A stretch of 64,000 bases of DNA from Ptychodera flava (GCF_041260155.1 NW_027248397.1:375001-439000), one strand, 5' to 3'; shown: positions 11,700-23,292, counted from the stretch's first letter. Notes: a model not told the origin generated them from the letters alone. Numbers and translations: made by a program.

Positions 11700-12412
11700 A
11701 TAGTGATACTGAAACTGTCGGCAAGACATAGACATACCATGGAATGAAGCCATCAGGCTGGCAAATTTGGGAGTTCTTACTACAAGTCTAAACTCCTGTA
11801 ACAACTGTAAGAGGCCCCTTCAACTTTCACGGTGTATCGGTGAAACGAGGTATGGAGGTGGGAGTATTATGAGCGTGGCCTGAGGTAGCCCTGTGAGGCT
11901 GTGTACAGGTCTGTGTGTTCATATAACGCCGGGAACATACAGACCTGTAAGCAGGGCTAGGCCTGAGGATGTGATACTGTCAACAAAGTACGAACAAGAC
12001 ACATCGAAAAGCAGATAAACGTGGAATGAGAGCTTTTGATATCAATAACAAGACAGCAACAGGTATGTCAGTACTTTTATCAGTTAATGTAATCTGCCAA
12101 GTGTATATAGGACGTATGTGTCGACACAGTTTACGTATTCTGACAGGAATTGAGGGAGGGCACGGGTTGCGTGATGGTTTGTTGCCCTTGACCTTTAAAC
12201 CGTATGTTGTACCGTTGACGTAAATCACACAGTGCACTAACAAATCTAACATTTTGGATGTTTTATCCTTGTTTTGAATCAGCGTTAAAATGAGAAGCCT
12301 GTATTCATGTTCTGTCGTAGATCCATTGAGTGAGAAATGGGACTTTGGACTTTGTTGAACGTTGGATCTGCATTGTATTGTCCCCCCTTCACTTATCATC
12401 CCTAAATATGTC

Positions 12413-12415
<3 letters not shown>

Positions 12416-12449
<34 letters not shown>

Positions 12450-12450
12450 C
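12416..12450. repeat. (AAT)n microsatellite
   Basis: About eleven AAT/TAA units inside the first intron of the Mutator-like transposase. Confidence 0.95.
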
Positions 12451-13611
12451 TTTATTCGCCAGAAACAACAAAACATTCACAACGTTTGCTTTTCAACTCA
12501 AGATGTCGATTTATTTTGGCTTTTTAGAAATAATATTGGCAACTCAAGAAATGTGATTTTTTTCTCTTTTTTCATGTATGCATTCATGTACAAATAATTG
12601 TGCCAATCAAGATTTGAGTCATCTAGTGTGTTTTCTTGAGAGTAAATAACTTTTTACTGCATTATTTCTAATAGGAATGATCAATGCTGGCATTGGAGAA
12701 AGACATGTAAATGCATTGTTCACAGCAATGTCATTGCCCCTCTCCACAATAAAACATTGAAACGCAAAGAAAGGGAGTCTGGAGATGCAATAGTGAGGGT
12801 TGCAAAAAACTCACGTCATCGGGCCATAGAAGAAGAATGTTCAAAAGCTGAGAAAGCAAGGTAATTATGAAATCTGATAAAAAAAAACACATTACAAAAT
12901 GTTTTGATAATTGTATTTGTAGTTAGGTATATTTGAAACATATATGTTTCACTTATATTATAGCGACCGTTACCATGGATGATGACAATACAACTATAGG
13001 GAAGATACAGGCAGATGTTAGACAGGATATAATCAAGCATAAAGACAATAACCATCTTAAGAAGGGTTTTGCTGATAAACTCTACAAACTCAAAGAAAAC
13101 CACAAGCAGTTAACAGCCAAAGTGATAAATTATCTTCAGAAGTGTTTCAGCAATGCCATAACCCAGAATCATGGCAATACTATAGGGCTAATTAGTAACC
13201 TGAACGCCATTGTACCCCATGCATTTGGAGATCATGGGGGCTGTGATGTGAAGTGGTGTCAGTTTCTGAACAACCCATTACACTACAAACACAAAAGTCT
13301 ACCGTATGGCAGGGATTTATATGGCAGTGATCTGAGGCAGGCTTTAGAGAAGGTCATGCAGACATATGTTATGAATGCAGATGATCTTTCAAGAATATGG
13401 TCATCACAGGAAAATGAAAATATGAATATGGTAATTGCCTCAAAGGCTACAAAAGCTAGACACTACAGTGGCTCTGACAGTTTAAACTTCCGTGTTGCTG
13501 ATGCAGTTGCTCAGAAGAACTTAATATGTTAGTCAGGTTGGTAGGAAATAATGCAGAGACCAGGTTTCTTAATGTTTCAGATAACGCAGAAGGATAACGC
13601 AGAAATGTATG

Positions 13612-13915
13612 TACATAATGACAGTGTATAGACACACAGTGTAGACACACAGTTATACACACAGTGACAGTGTTACACAGTGACAGTGTATACACAGTGA
13701 CATTGTATACACACAATTACAGTGTTTACACAGTGACTGTGTATACACATACAGTGTAGACACACAGTGACTGTGTATACACACAATGACAGTGTATACA
13801 CAATGACAGTGTATACACACAGTGTAGACACACAATGACTGTGTATACACACTATGACAGTGTACAAAATGATAATGTATTCTTACACGGTGACTGTTTA
13901 CACATCCTGTACATG
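13612..13915. repeat. Minisatellite, about 20-bp units (CAGTGACAGTGTATACACAC)
   Basis: Roughly fifteen imperfect units that alternate GACAGTGTATACACACA and GTGTAGACACACA forms, lying between exons c and d of the Mutator-like transposase. Confidence 0.9.
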
Positions 13916-14149
13916 AGTCATCATCATGTACACTGGATTTTCAAAGATACAGGGAACTCTACCTATCACATTGCTTTGGTTTATGGGATTATTGTTACAT
14001 CATATTTATCAATCTCTGTTTTGATTTCTTTTAAGATGAAAGAGAAGAGGACACAAAAGATAGCTGCCATAGAGTTGAGAGAGGGAACAACTCATCAGAA
14101 GGAAATCGGTCTTTCTGCACCATGCAGCGCAGATGGAATACCCAAACCA

Positions 14150-14267
14150 CTGTCCCCACCTACCAAGATTTTACTACAATCTGGAAATTACAGTCCTGTT
14201 ATATTTGACTGTCCCCACCTACCAAGATTTTACTACAATCTGGAAATTACAGTCCTATTATATTTGA
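14150..14267 (+). repeat. 59-bp tandem duplication in transposase exon
   Basis: CTGTCCCCACCTACCAAG starts at 14150 and again at 14209, and the two 59-bp copies differ at about one base. The duplicated length is not a multiple of three, so the exonuclease start in the second copy is out of frame with the exon. The near identity means the duplication is recent. Confidence 0.92.
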
Positions 14268-14339
14268 TGTGGAAACTACATCTGCATGTATGTTTAATAA
14301 TATTAATAGAAATATACTTGGATAAGGTTCATTTCTGAT

Positions 14340-15110
14340 GTACTGTATATTGAAATTATAAAACAGGTTCACCTGAGAAAAAAATATAGAATACTTGCTG
14401 ATTTACATAACAATACATGAATTGTTATGGTAATAAGTTTCTATTGTTTAGTAAAAATTAAAAAGTGGAAGCTACTACTCTATAATGCTCTGGGGAGAAC
14501 ACGGTAAAAAGTGAAGTCAATCCAACCTGAGCATATCCTGCTTCAATACTTTCAGATCAAAATCATTTTTATTTTGTGCATTGTTAAATATTTTCTGTTA
14601 CGAATCATAATTTCACCAATGCTTTTTCTGTGGAGAAAATCATTCAATGTCGTTTACCTAAAAATGAAGTGTGTAGACCGTAAAATTTTATTTTATCACC
14701 ATAATTTATTTATTTTGACCGAACTTTGTGCAAATTTTAATGAAAATGACAACAATACAAGGAGCTCTTCCGTCAATTCTCAATGCATACCTATGGGAAG
14801 AAAATATGAAATTTAATGTATATAAATTTAACGTACTTGATCATTACTTCAAAGAATGCTAGAAATTGCTAGTTTTCAATTTCAGATACTTTTCACTTTA
14901 AACATGTTTCACTGTGCTGAATGCGATTATTCATTTTTCAATGTATAATCACTTATAATTTTGTTCAGTGTAAAAAACATGACAAAATTCAAAAGCATTG
15001 ATGATGATGATGATGATGATAATGATGATGATAATGATGATGATGATGATAAAATCTGAAAGTTGATTTCTTTGCTAATACCTTTCAAGTATATATTGAA
15101 CTGGTTTCTT
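14340..15110. other. AT-rich segment, no gene; GAT microsatellite
   Basis: No coding signal. A (GAT)n tract occupies 15000-15052. This may be the boundary zone between the Mutator body and the nested recombinase element. Confidence 0.6.
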
Positions 15111-15111
15111 T

Positions 15112-15332
15112 TTAGAGATGTATAATATAACAGAACTCCATGACCTTGCCTTGACGTTTGTATGGTACGGAAGTTATTTTCACGAGTGATGCGGTGTATC
15201 CTGCGGCCGTATTTTCACGAGCGAAGCGAGTGAAAATACAGCAAGGATACACCGCATCGCGAGTGAAAATAACTTCCGTACCATACAAACGTCAGGGCAA
15301 GGTCATGGAGTTCTGTTATTATTACATATGTT
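15112..15332. mobile_element. Near-perfect hairpin, probable MITE or element end
   Basis: Two arms of about 95-100 bp (starting ATAACAGAACTCCATGACC and ending GGTCATGGAGTTCTGTTAT) pair almost completely around a small centre near 15223 (CACGAGCGAAGCGAGTG). The outer TAATA context also matches. It could be a short foldback MITE or the terminus of the nested recombinase element. Confidence 0.75.
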
Positions 15333-15602
15333 CCCAAATTTCACACGTTGGTAACTTCGTCGAACAAGTAAATTCTTTGGGTTAGCGGATGGATATTACT
15401 TAACCAATTGAGTTATTCGCCCCCAGCTGGTAACACTCAAACAACCGTCATCAGCCTCTCACATAAATGATACTACAAAATGTTTTCAACTGAAACCGTT
15501 CGTATTTTATATCATTACAATCGAAATTCATGTACACTGGAACAAGAACAATGAGTAAAACTTCAAAACGAGAAAGTCTAATTATGTTATCGGTTGAATC
15601 AT

Positions 15603-17163
15603 TCAATCTGAGTCGGAATCAGAGTAGATCACAGCAGGTCGGCGACGTTTGGCTGGAGGCGATGCAACGTGGTATACAGGTGAAGACTGTTGAGATAGGG
15701 AGCTATTTCCGGTGATGTTAAAGGTAAAGTTGAACGATCCACCACTGATTTGTGCATTTGAGAACATCCCTGGTAGTTGCGGCAACTGATGGAGGGCATT
15801 TTGATGCATTGACGACATAGGACCTCGAATAGCATACGAAGGACCGGCCACCGGTCGCGGTGTATGTTCGGCTGGCATCAGGCTTGTACTTCCGGTCGCG
15901 GTCGGTCGCGGATCAAATGCGGGTTGTGTCCCGGCGAGTATGTTGCTCATCTGACACTGCTGGTCTGCACTAGCCACAGAATAACGGTTGAGTGATGCTG
16001 GATTTTTGTGCCCGCTTAGTTGTGAAGCCACAGTTGGTGGAACGCCGGCATCTAGCAATCGTTGTACGCAGGCTTTACGAGCGCTGTGATTACTCAATTT
16101 GTCAGTGAGTCCCGTTGCCTTTGCCATTGATTTCATGATGTTATTTAATTTGTTGACACCCATCGGTTGGTTCCTGAACCACACGTTTTTATCTAGGTTG
16201 GTTTTGACGTATTCAATTCCAAGGTAGAACGGAGAATCTTCAACCGTCATGGACTCGGGACGTTTTGAAGCATATGCTTTATACGCGACGACGGGACAGG
16301 TATCGGGTGTTGACGGAGTAGCGTAAGCCTTCGGAGCAAACTGACGTGTGTTGCCAGGCTCGCCTTTTCTGGTCTTCGTCAGGCGTTCGTTGTACAATAA
16401 ATACTCTCCCCTTTCATCTCTGGATATTTGGATGTCACCCCATTTCATCTGACGATGTTCATTACTCCCCCCCTGAGACCGAAAAACTTGGTGTTATTCA
16501 GCCACACGGTGTTCAGGATCGCGGTCGGACTGTGTGTACCCAGCTGACCTGCTTCCCTCATTGCTCTTTCATGGACCTCTGTCACAGCCCGGGCCTTTTT
16601 GGGCAAGTTGCCTTTTCCAGCAGCTTTCAGTTGTTTTCTCTTAGCAGCGAGGGCTTCCCTACTCTTTCTGAACTGCTCACCTCTAATTATACTGATTCCG
16701 TAGTCGTTGTCACGCAAGTAACGTTCGATCGATTTTTGATAGCTTGAGATCGAGTCCGGTTCGTATTCCTGTCCATTTTTCTGGCGTACGCTCAGAAAAA
16801 AACGGGCTAGCAATTGATCTAACTCAGATGGTGGAATGTTCAGCACTTCGCGAGTTTCTTCTGTCATACTGTGAAGCCATTCCTTGAAAACTGCCACTTC
16901 ACGTCTTGTTTTCATTTCCGTGTTTTGGTTTTTCTGCGCTCCAACCAGGACGTCGACACATCAGCTGTGTTGACAGGGGCATATCTTCCTGTGCTCGCAG
17001 TCCCAGACGGCACTGTCAAGGACGCTTCCGTCGCGGAATCCCTGGAAAATACTTGTTTCATCTCCGTGTCACAAGGTGTTTCCATTGTGTCTTCGTAATA
17101 AAATTCACTTTCCAAATGATCAAAATATTCGCAATTTTGCCAGTCGTAATGCCTGTCCTCCAT
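15603..17163 (-). CDS. Crypton-type tyrosine recombinase (DUF3504-like)
   Basis: Three consecutive minus-strand frames of one protein of about 510 residues. The acidic N-terminus runs 17163-16912. The core (16915-16445) has VFKEWLHSM, a core-binding region and FFGLRGG with the first catalytic Arg. The C-terminal part (16448-15603) has KWGDIQI, NHSARKACVQRLL (the H-x-x-R box), LSGHKN (second His) and LNRYSVAS (the nucleophile Tyr), then a low-complexity tail with GSFNFTFNITG and a basic PPAKRRR nuclear-signal-like motif. So the R, H-x-x-R, H and Y positions are all present. The host genes QRICH1 and ZMYM are related domesticated forms. Two one-base frame changes are seen, one in a run of seven G after the LRGG codons. 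No reverse transcriptase is nearby, which favours Crypton over DIRS. It is nested inside the Mutator element. Confidence 0.8.
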
Positions 17164-18481
17164 CGAGCTGGTTTCAATATACAGCAGACGACAATTTTCA
17201 CCAAAGTATAAAGTAGTCCGCCAAATTTGATACTCATTTGCATAATTTAGCGTGAAAATACCGAAAAATTATTGAATGGACACGTGACTAATTTGCATAG
17301 TTATTTGATGGCTTGTGACATTCACCTTCAATCTGTAAGTAGGTTTTAGCTGTTTGACAAGGAGTTTATTGTTAACATTTTGTATTATTATGATAAAATT
17401 AATAGGGTGTAGGAAGCAACTGTGTGGTCATATGATATGCAATTAGTCCTGCCAAAAACTGAATTTTGAAAAGGAACTATTTTTCTCATATGCACATTAC
17501 TGAGATTCAATACCAACTTTATGTGGTGGGGCACAATAGAATAATCTGCAGTACATATGTAATAATTAAAAGATTTCTTTCTATAGATGAGAAAATAAGT
17601 AACCAATTATTTGCACATGTTAGTTTGAGTTTTTAAATTTTTCAGTGATTCCTTCAAATTTGTATGAGTTTATAGTTTTATTAGAGGAATATGCACATTT
17701 TGTATGATTTTCACTTACATTAGATTTACAGTACATGTATATTGTTCTTACCTGTACATGGTGACTTTTGTAGTTAATAAATGTGAGATTATCGTACAAC
17801 ATACAAACTAGTACAGACTTTCATGTATTTCACCCCTCCAATTTTAATGACTGGCAGGCTGTATTTGAACAATTTGTTACTATAGCAAATAATCAACATT
17901 GGAGTTAGTACAAGCAGAATTCATGCTGTAAATGCCTTGAGCCAATCGAATGGAACAGTTACTCTTAGGGTCAAATACACTGTACTAAAAACTCTCTTTG
18001 AGCGTGCATCCGCCATGGTAAGACAGCCATTGATCATCGCGGTGAGAGACAGACTTGCTAAGCCTATCACCTTTCTTCTGTGCATGTCTGGCGAAATTGA
18101 GGGCCTGACAGTGTAAATTACTTCAGTGTGCACAATCCCCCTTCACGAGTCCCAATCCATTTGGCCAATTCAATTCAATTTAGAGATTGCATTAAATCAG
18201 GTAGGAACCTGACGGTTTACATAAGTTTCCTGGATGAAATACAAGGGAAGTGTAATACGCTCAAGCTGCCTATGGAATTGATCATCTGCCTTATCCTTAT
18301 TAAACAAAAACTCCCTTTGTCGCACTTTGTTATTTCTGGTGGCATTTTCGACAGGGACTGAAATTCGCAACTGACAGTGCGTTTCTGTGTTCATCAGATC
18401 TAACGCAACGTTTATTCTGAGGAGAAACCGCGTGTTAGTTACGGACTGGTTACTCCATCATGTGATTTCAAACGATTTGCA
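17164..18481. other. No gene recognised (inside Mutator element)
   Basis: Upstream region of the recombinase, followed by AT-rich sequence. No domain was recognised and no element end could be fixed here. Confidence 0.5.
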
Positions 18482-19327
18482 CGGTGCATAAACGTGGATT
18501 TCATGAACACAAAAATAGCTTTTATGAACACAAAAATGGTTTTGATGAACATAAACATAAAATTCATGAACACAAAAATGGTTTTCATGAACATAAACAT
18601 GGAATTCATGAACACAAAAATGATTTTATGAACACAAAAATAGTTTTTATGAACACAAAAATGGTTTTCATGAACATAAACATAAAATTCATGAACACGA
18701 AAATGGTTTTCATGAACATAAACATGGAATTTATGAACACAAAAATAGCTTTTATGAACACAAAAATGGTTTTCATGAACATAAACATAAAATTCATGAA
18801 CACAAAAATGGTTTTCATGAACATAAACATGGAATTCATGAACACAAAAATGATTTTTATGAACACAAAAATAGTTTTCATGAACATAAAAATGGTTTTG
18901 ATGAACATAAACATAAAATTCATGAACACAAAAATGGTTTTCATGAACATAAACATGGAATTAATGAACACAAAAATAGCTTTTATGAACACAAAAATGG
19001 TTTTCATGAACATAAAAATAGTTTTGATGAACATAAACATGGAATTCATGAACACAGAAATGGTTTTCATGAACACAAACATGGAATTCATGAACACAAA
19101 AATGGTTTTCATGAACATAAACATGGAATTCATGAAGACAAAACTGATTTTTATGAAAACAAAAATAGTTTTCATGAACATAAAAATGGTTTTGATGAAC
19201 ATAAACATGGAATTCATGAACACAAAAATGGTTTTGATGAACATAAACATGGAATTCATGAACACAAAAATGTTTTTTATGAACATAAAAATAGTTTTCA
19301 CGAATTTTGCAACACTTGGCTTGCCAT
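18482..19327 (-). repeat. Right inverted end: 21-bp minisatellite array
   Basis: Reverse-complement partner of 10520-11292. About 38 units of 21 bp (CACAAAAATGGTTTTCATGAA and CATAAACATGGAATTCATGAA) usually alternate as 42-bp pairs; the array ends in TTTGCAACACTTGGCTTGCC. Several blocks of five to ten units are themselves repeated, so the array grew by larger duplications too. Confidence 0.9.
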
Positions 19328-19336
19328 ACGACTGTG

Positions 19337-19834
19337 CGTTGTTACAGTTATGGTCGCCGTATCCTGCCCTTCATAGGGTATGAATGCATTTGCAGACACT
19401 GGTAAAATCAACAGTTTTGCTCGTTTGTAAAACTAGGGATGCAACAGATATTTCACAAAGAAAAAAAAAGAAATGACAGATTGACTTGTTCGTTTCACAA
19501 CGATGGACAAACATTTGCTGCTGAGAAAGGCCCTACAATAAATCTCCACGCGGTTTTTGAATAATTCCCTGACAGCATTCAATATAAGAGGATTACTGTC
19601 ATAAAATTGTGTCTAAGAACGTTATCGAGGAAGAAAAGACCACGTAATAAAAGCAGGAAGTTAGGAAAACCACTGTAGCAAAAGTGTAAAAGTGATTGTC
19701 CCAATATTGGACATTTTATACTTCGATATGGTGCATTTTCTTTCATTCTGAAAGGTAGATGAGATCAGAAAAAAGACCAATAAGGCCTTTGCCTCTCTCT
19801 TAGACTTGTCTCACTCCATCATCATCATCATCAA

Positions 19835-19878
<44 letters not shown>

Positions 19879-20464
19879 TCTGTCACGCGCTTTCGAAAAA
19901 TAAAAGACCATTTCTCGTATTTTTGTACTTTTATTAAAGCTTCAAGCTTATACATAGAAAAAAAAAACTGTTGGAGGAACTGAGTTCTGTGTACTCACGA
20001 CCAGTGAGGAATAGGCCCGCTATTCACAGTAATGGCATAAAAAACTGCATCATTTTAATTTATATTTCAAGCTTTGGGAAAAACAGTCGGGCGTTGCAAA
20101 TACACAATGTTAGCTGCATAGCTTGACTGGAATGAGTTATTCACACCATCCACATAATATGATGCGCTGTTGCTCGTATGTTACAAGGTATTGCCCTTAA
20201 AACAAGATCTCGTAAACTCTCGTGAAGCAATCGACATTCTATCAGGCTCAATGTACACATGTAAATATGTTCCTATATTGTGTTGGTAGAAGGCATAGTT
20301 ATGCGGTTGTCAGACAAAAACTGAATAGAAGGCACGAAGACACAATGAATTCATATACGATCAACTCGATTGTGTTGAAATATAGTACGATGGACACATA
20401 CGTTTTTTGTAATTTGTGCACCTCAAACTTGACAAACTGTATTTCTGTTTGTCACTCATAGAGC
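19337..20464. other. 3' flank of gene C, duplicated three times in the window
   Basis: The piece from about 19520 recurs at 26046 and 32109 (GGTTTTTGAATAATTCC, TTATCGAGGAAGAAAA, CAAAAGTGTAAAAGTGATTG). It contains an ATC microsatellite at 19818-19875. On the minus strand AATAAA (complement at 19930-19935) could be the poly(A) signal of gene C. Confidence 0.6.
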
Positions 20465-20828
20465 CTACGTATCGACGACAAGTTGAACCTCCTCTGCAAA
20501 GTCATTGATCTGTTTGCTGAAATTTCGAAGGGACTTTTCAGCAGCTTGGAAGTGTGACGTTAGTCGTAAAGTTCCTCATTCTTAAGCTTAACAATGCCCT
20601 CCCTCAGTAGGGTTCTTAATTCCTTGAACTTCATATGAGTACCTTCCACGAGATGATCCCATGCTTAATAACGTCCTGCCAGTATGACATCATAAAGTCG
20701 ATGTTCTTTGATTTGTTTGGTGATCCTTGCAACTTCTACAAAAAAACAAGAAAAAGAAGACCAAACGTAAATTTCAGCTCTGATGGTATGTTAAACTGTA
20801 TTCTCTCTCTCTCTCTTTCGCTCTCTCT

Positions 20829-20874
<46 letters not shown>

Positions 20875-23292
20875 TCTCTCGTCTCTCGCGCTCTCTCTCT
20901 CATCCCTCTCTCTCTCTCTCTCTCGCTCTAAGTTAACAGACTGAAAAACCTTGATGAGAACGTCGAATTTAGAAGTAGTCGAGTTTGTGCATGACTGTAA
21001 GAAAATGGTCAATGCTGAGTCGCGTGTTCAACGAAAGCTTTGCCTTGTCGATGCTTGTGTTGACGGAAATATTTCGTCTTTGCTGTTCATTTCACGTCGT
21101 TTCGTGCCAATAACATGTTTCAACTCTTACCACTCATGCACTGCACTTGTACAGGAAGACTTTAGTACACAACGAGTGATATTAATCTCACAGTCACATT
21201 GACTGATTTATTATAGGCTGAATTTAGCTACCAACATACTTCTTGTTAGTTTATTAGATTATGTTACGTTTGGTGAGATCAAAGTTGTATTTCACTGGCT
21301 ATTTCAACAAAACATACTGACCGTTTTTGGTTGCCACTGTCCTGGCAACACCGCCACCAGTTGCCGCTGCACCGACTCCAGCGACGATTGCCCCAGGTAG
21401 AGATAAGGTCAGCAGACCACCAACGACGGCCAACAACCCGAGGGCGCTGAGCACTTTGAACCCCGACTCCCGCAGCCTCGTTCATGGACTTCTGTGATTC
21501 CAGGTAGCCAATGACGCTTAGTGTTACATTCTGTCGTCTCATTTAGTGACACCTTTCAGTAGTGACGACACTTTCTCAGATGACCTTTCACACTGATAGC
21601 CGAGTCTCGTTAAATCATCTTTCATGCAGTATTGGATGTAGTAATTATCGTGCTCTGTAAAATACAAATCCAGGGATTAGTTTCTATGTTTGTAAGGTTG
21701 ACAAGTTAACGCATATGGCAACTGTTAATTTCCTCTATTATTCTCGTCAATCGCCACTTTACGCACCTTACAGCTTTAGAAAGGGGCTGCAAGCCCGGAG
21801 TACATATCTGGTGCCAGTTTAAGTTCAAGACGCAAGTGGAAATCACCACATCCTTTTAAGAAAGCAATAGACCATTCTATTTTTCCTTGAGGTGAACTGA
21901 AAGTAGTATAAATTTCAGACAAATTCACTCGAACATATTGTTATGTTCCCTCTACTTGCAAAGCATGTTTTCCGATACAACTAATTCTACATGCCTCTCC
22001 TGCTAGTATTTGCTTTAGTAATATTTGTTCAATAACGTAAATACTGCCTAATGCGCTTTATGATTTGAACTGCCGAAAGTGTTAGATTCTAAATAGAATC
22101 GGCCTTCTTACTCACGAAGTACGATGATGCCAGTGTATTACCAAGCAATGATAATTCTTTACGTTTGCGTATTTTCGCTCTGCTGACATGAAGATTTCAG
22201 ACATTATTCTTGCAATATCAAAGATCTAAATGTATATTAGACTTTGCTACTCAACTTCATTGAAAATGAAACCACTCTAATTGAAGTTAAAAACAAATAA
22301 GGCCTGCTGATGTTGCAAGGCAGTCATACCTGCTTTGTCAAATTCTTTCATGAGTGCATCAAAATCCGAGGTTTTCCCATGTGTGTCTCGAAAGTGTTTC
22401 ACTAAGTCACGGGTCAGTTCCATCTCTACGATCTCAGATATATACTCGATATCCTCGCTTTCGAAGAGCACTTATAGCGTTCCAACCGATGTTGCCATAG
22501 AAACGTGTCGACGCCCAAGTTTCTCGATAGAATCTCTGCCTGAAGACACTGCAGCATGTACTCACATTGCTTACTGAAGTGCCTGGATTAGAAAATGTAC
22601 AATTATTAACTAGGGGTAACCATAGGTGTTAAGGAAAAGGAGCAAAAAGGTGTATTGCAAGAGATGGATCTCCGTACAAACAAACTGAAACACGAAAGCA
22701 AATGAGATAGAGAGGCCAGGAAAGACATCCAATCAACGTAATGATAATTTCCGGGGTCAAAGTCACTAGATTAAATTGTTTAAACCTATATTTTTCGCCA
22801 ATATCATCTTCATGCCCTTACAAACGGCCCCGCTGAAAAATGCAGTCATATCTCTGTAATAGTTTACGCATATGACGTTTCTCGAAAGTGGAAGAAATTT
22901 CACCTCGGATCTGTCAATTATGAGCATGGATTTCTCTAAAACTAAAATTTGCTTCTAAAACGGATAACGACGGCAAGGTCAAAGTGCATATCTTGCAGGA
23001 TAAGAACATCAATAATCAAGAATAATGGTATGATTTTGGTGATTTAATACTTACTTGATGTTTATACATTCTTCGAGTAAACTTCGGTAGACGCGTTCCA
23101 CTCGACGAATGGCATTGTCCACTTCGGCATACACATCTCTGCTGTTAATTTGATATTCTTAAGCCATATGATGAGGCGCCTAACTTCCACAATGCTCTCA
23201 CGTAGCATGTTCCAGGCAGTGTTGACGTAATCATCGTCGAAACACTTGACACAGGCCTTGATATCTGAGATGAATTCTCGTATTAGCGACAT
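20465..23292 (-). CDS. SAM-domain / hydrophobic / coiled-coil gene C
   Basis: Four exons on minus. Exon 1 (23055-23292) starts MSLIREFISDIKACVKCF and ends at GTAAGT. Exon 2 (22330-22582) is the SAM-like domain (CEYMLQC, LGVDTFLWQHRLE, EIVEMELTRDLVKHF, DFDALMKEF) and ends at GTATGA. Exon 3 (21322-21654) follows TTTTACAG, begins EHDNYYIQYCMKDDLTRLGY and in part encodes a Gly/Ala/Val-rich hydrophobic stretch (LGLLAVVG, then GAIVAGVGAAATGGG in a shifted frame); its donor is GTCAGT. Exon 4 (20465-20735) follows a long pyrimidine tract and TTGTAG, encodes helical segments (KELRTLLREGIVKLKNEELY, KQINDFAEEVQLVVDT) and ends in TAG. Several one-base frame changes occur, at least one in each exon except possibly the SAM exon's second half. 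Exon order matches gene B. Splice sites are intact, which argues that some breaks could be sequence errors. Confidence 0.66.
20803..20930. repeat. (TC)n tract with CGC interruptions
   Basis: Simple CT repeat in intron 3 of gene C, about 70 bp upstream (on minus) of the acceptor of exon 4. Confidence 0.95.

Larger units (their letters stand above)
11700..14290 (+). pseudogene. Mutator-like transposase with C-terminal exonuclease start, internally deleted
   Basis: Four exons. Exon a (about 11700-12062) encodes CNNCKRPLQLSRCIGETRYG, then RGMRAFDINNKTATG, and ends at GTATGT. Exon b (12675-12860) follows TTTCTAATAG and encodes MINAGIGERHVNALF with one frame change, then a basic block. Exon c (12964-13532) encodes DDDNTTIGKIQADV, HAFGDHGGCDVKWC, HKSLPYGRDL and SKATKARHYSGSDSLNFRV. 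Exon d (from 14036) encodes KEKRTQKIAAIELREGTTHQ and ends with the start of a DEDDh exonuclease motif (IFDVETT). These blocks in this order are known from Mutator-like transposases of aquatic animals. The segment normally between b and c, which holds the first part of the catalytic core, is missing, and b to c do not join in phase. A 59-bp duplication shifts the frame in exon d. Confidence 0.72.
10520..19327. mobile_element. Foldback-like Mutator (MULE) DNA transposon, about 8.8 kb
   Basis: The ends are inverted copies of each other. The left end is GGCAAGCCAAGTGTTGCAAA followed by a 21-bp minisatellite; the right end is the reverse complement (minisatellite, then TTTGCAACACTTGGCTTGCC). Flanking 9-mers CCGACTGTA (10511-10519) and ACGACTGTG (19328-19336) agree at 7 of 9 positions, the length expected of a Mutator target-site duplication. 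Inside lie a Mutator-type transposase with an internal deletion (11.7-14.3 kb) and a Crypton-type recombinase (15.6-17.2 kb). Long inverted ends built of tandem subrepeats are the hallmark of Foldback elements. The transposase deletion means it cannot be autonomous. Confidence 0.68.

Noticed and set aside
13456-13867. Cys/His/Val-rich minus ORFs
   Set aside because: Read out of the 20-bp minisatellite; overlaps the real transposase exon on plus.
13612-13915. CRISPR-like array
   Set aside because: No unique spacers; units are contiguous and degenerate, and the DNA is animal.
15603-17163. DIRS-type retroelement
   Set aside because: A tyrosine recombinase is present, but no reverse transcriptase or RNase H is found within the surrounding several kb.
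18484-19383. 299-codon ORF and its 231-codon antisense ORF
   Set aside because: Same minisatellite; the 7-residue repeat is forced by the 21-bp period, without start context or domain.
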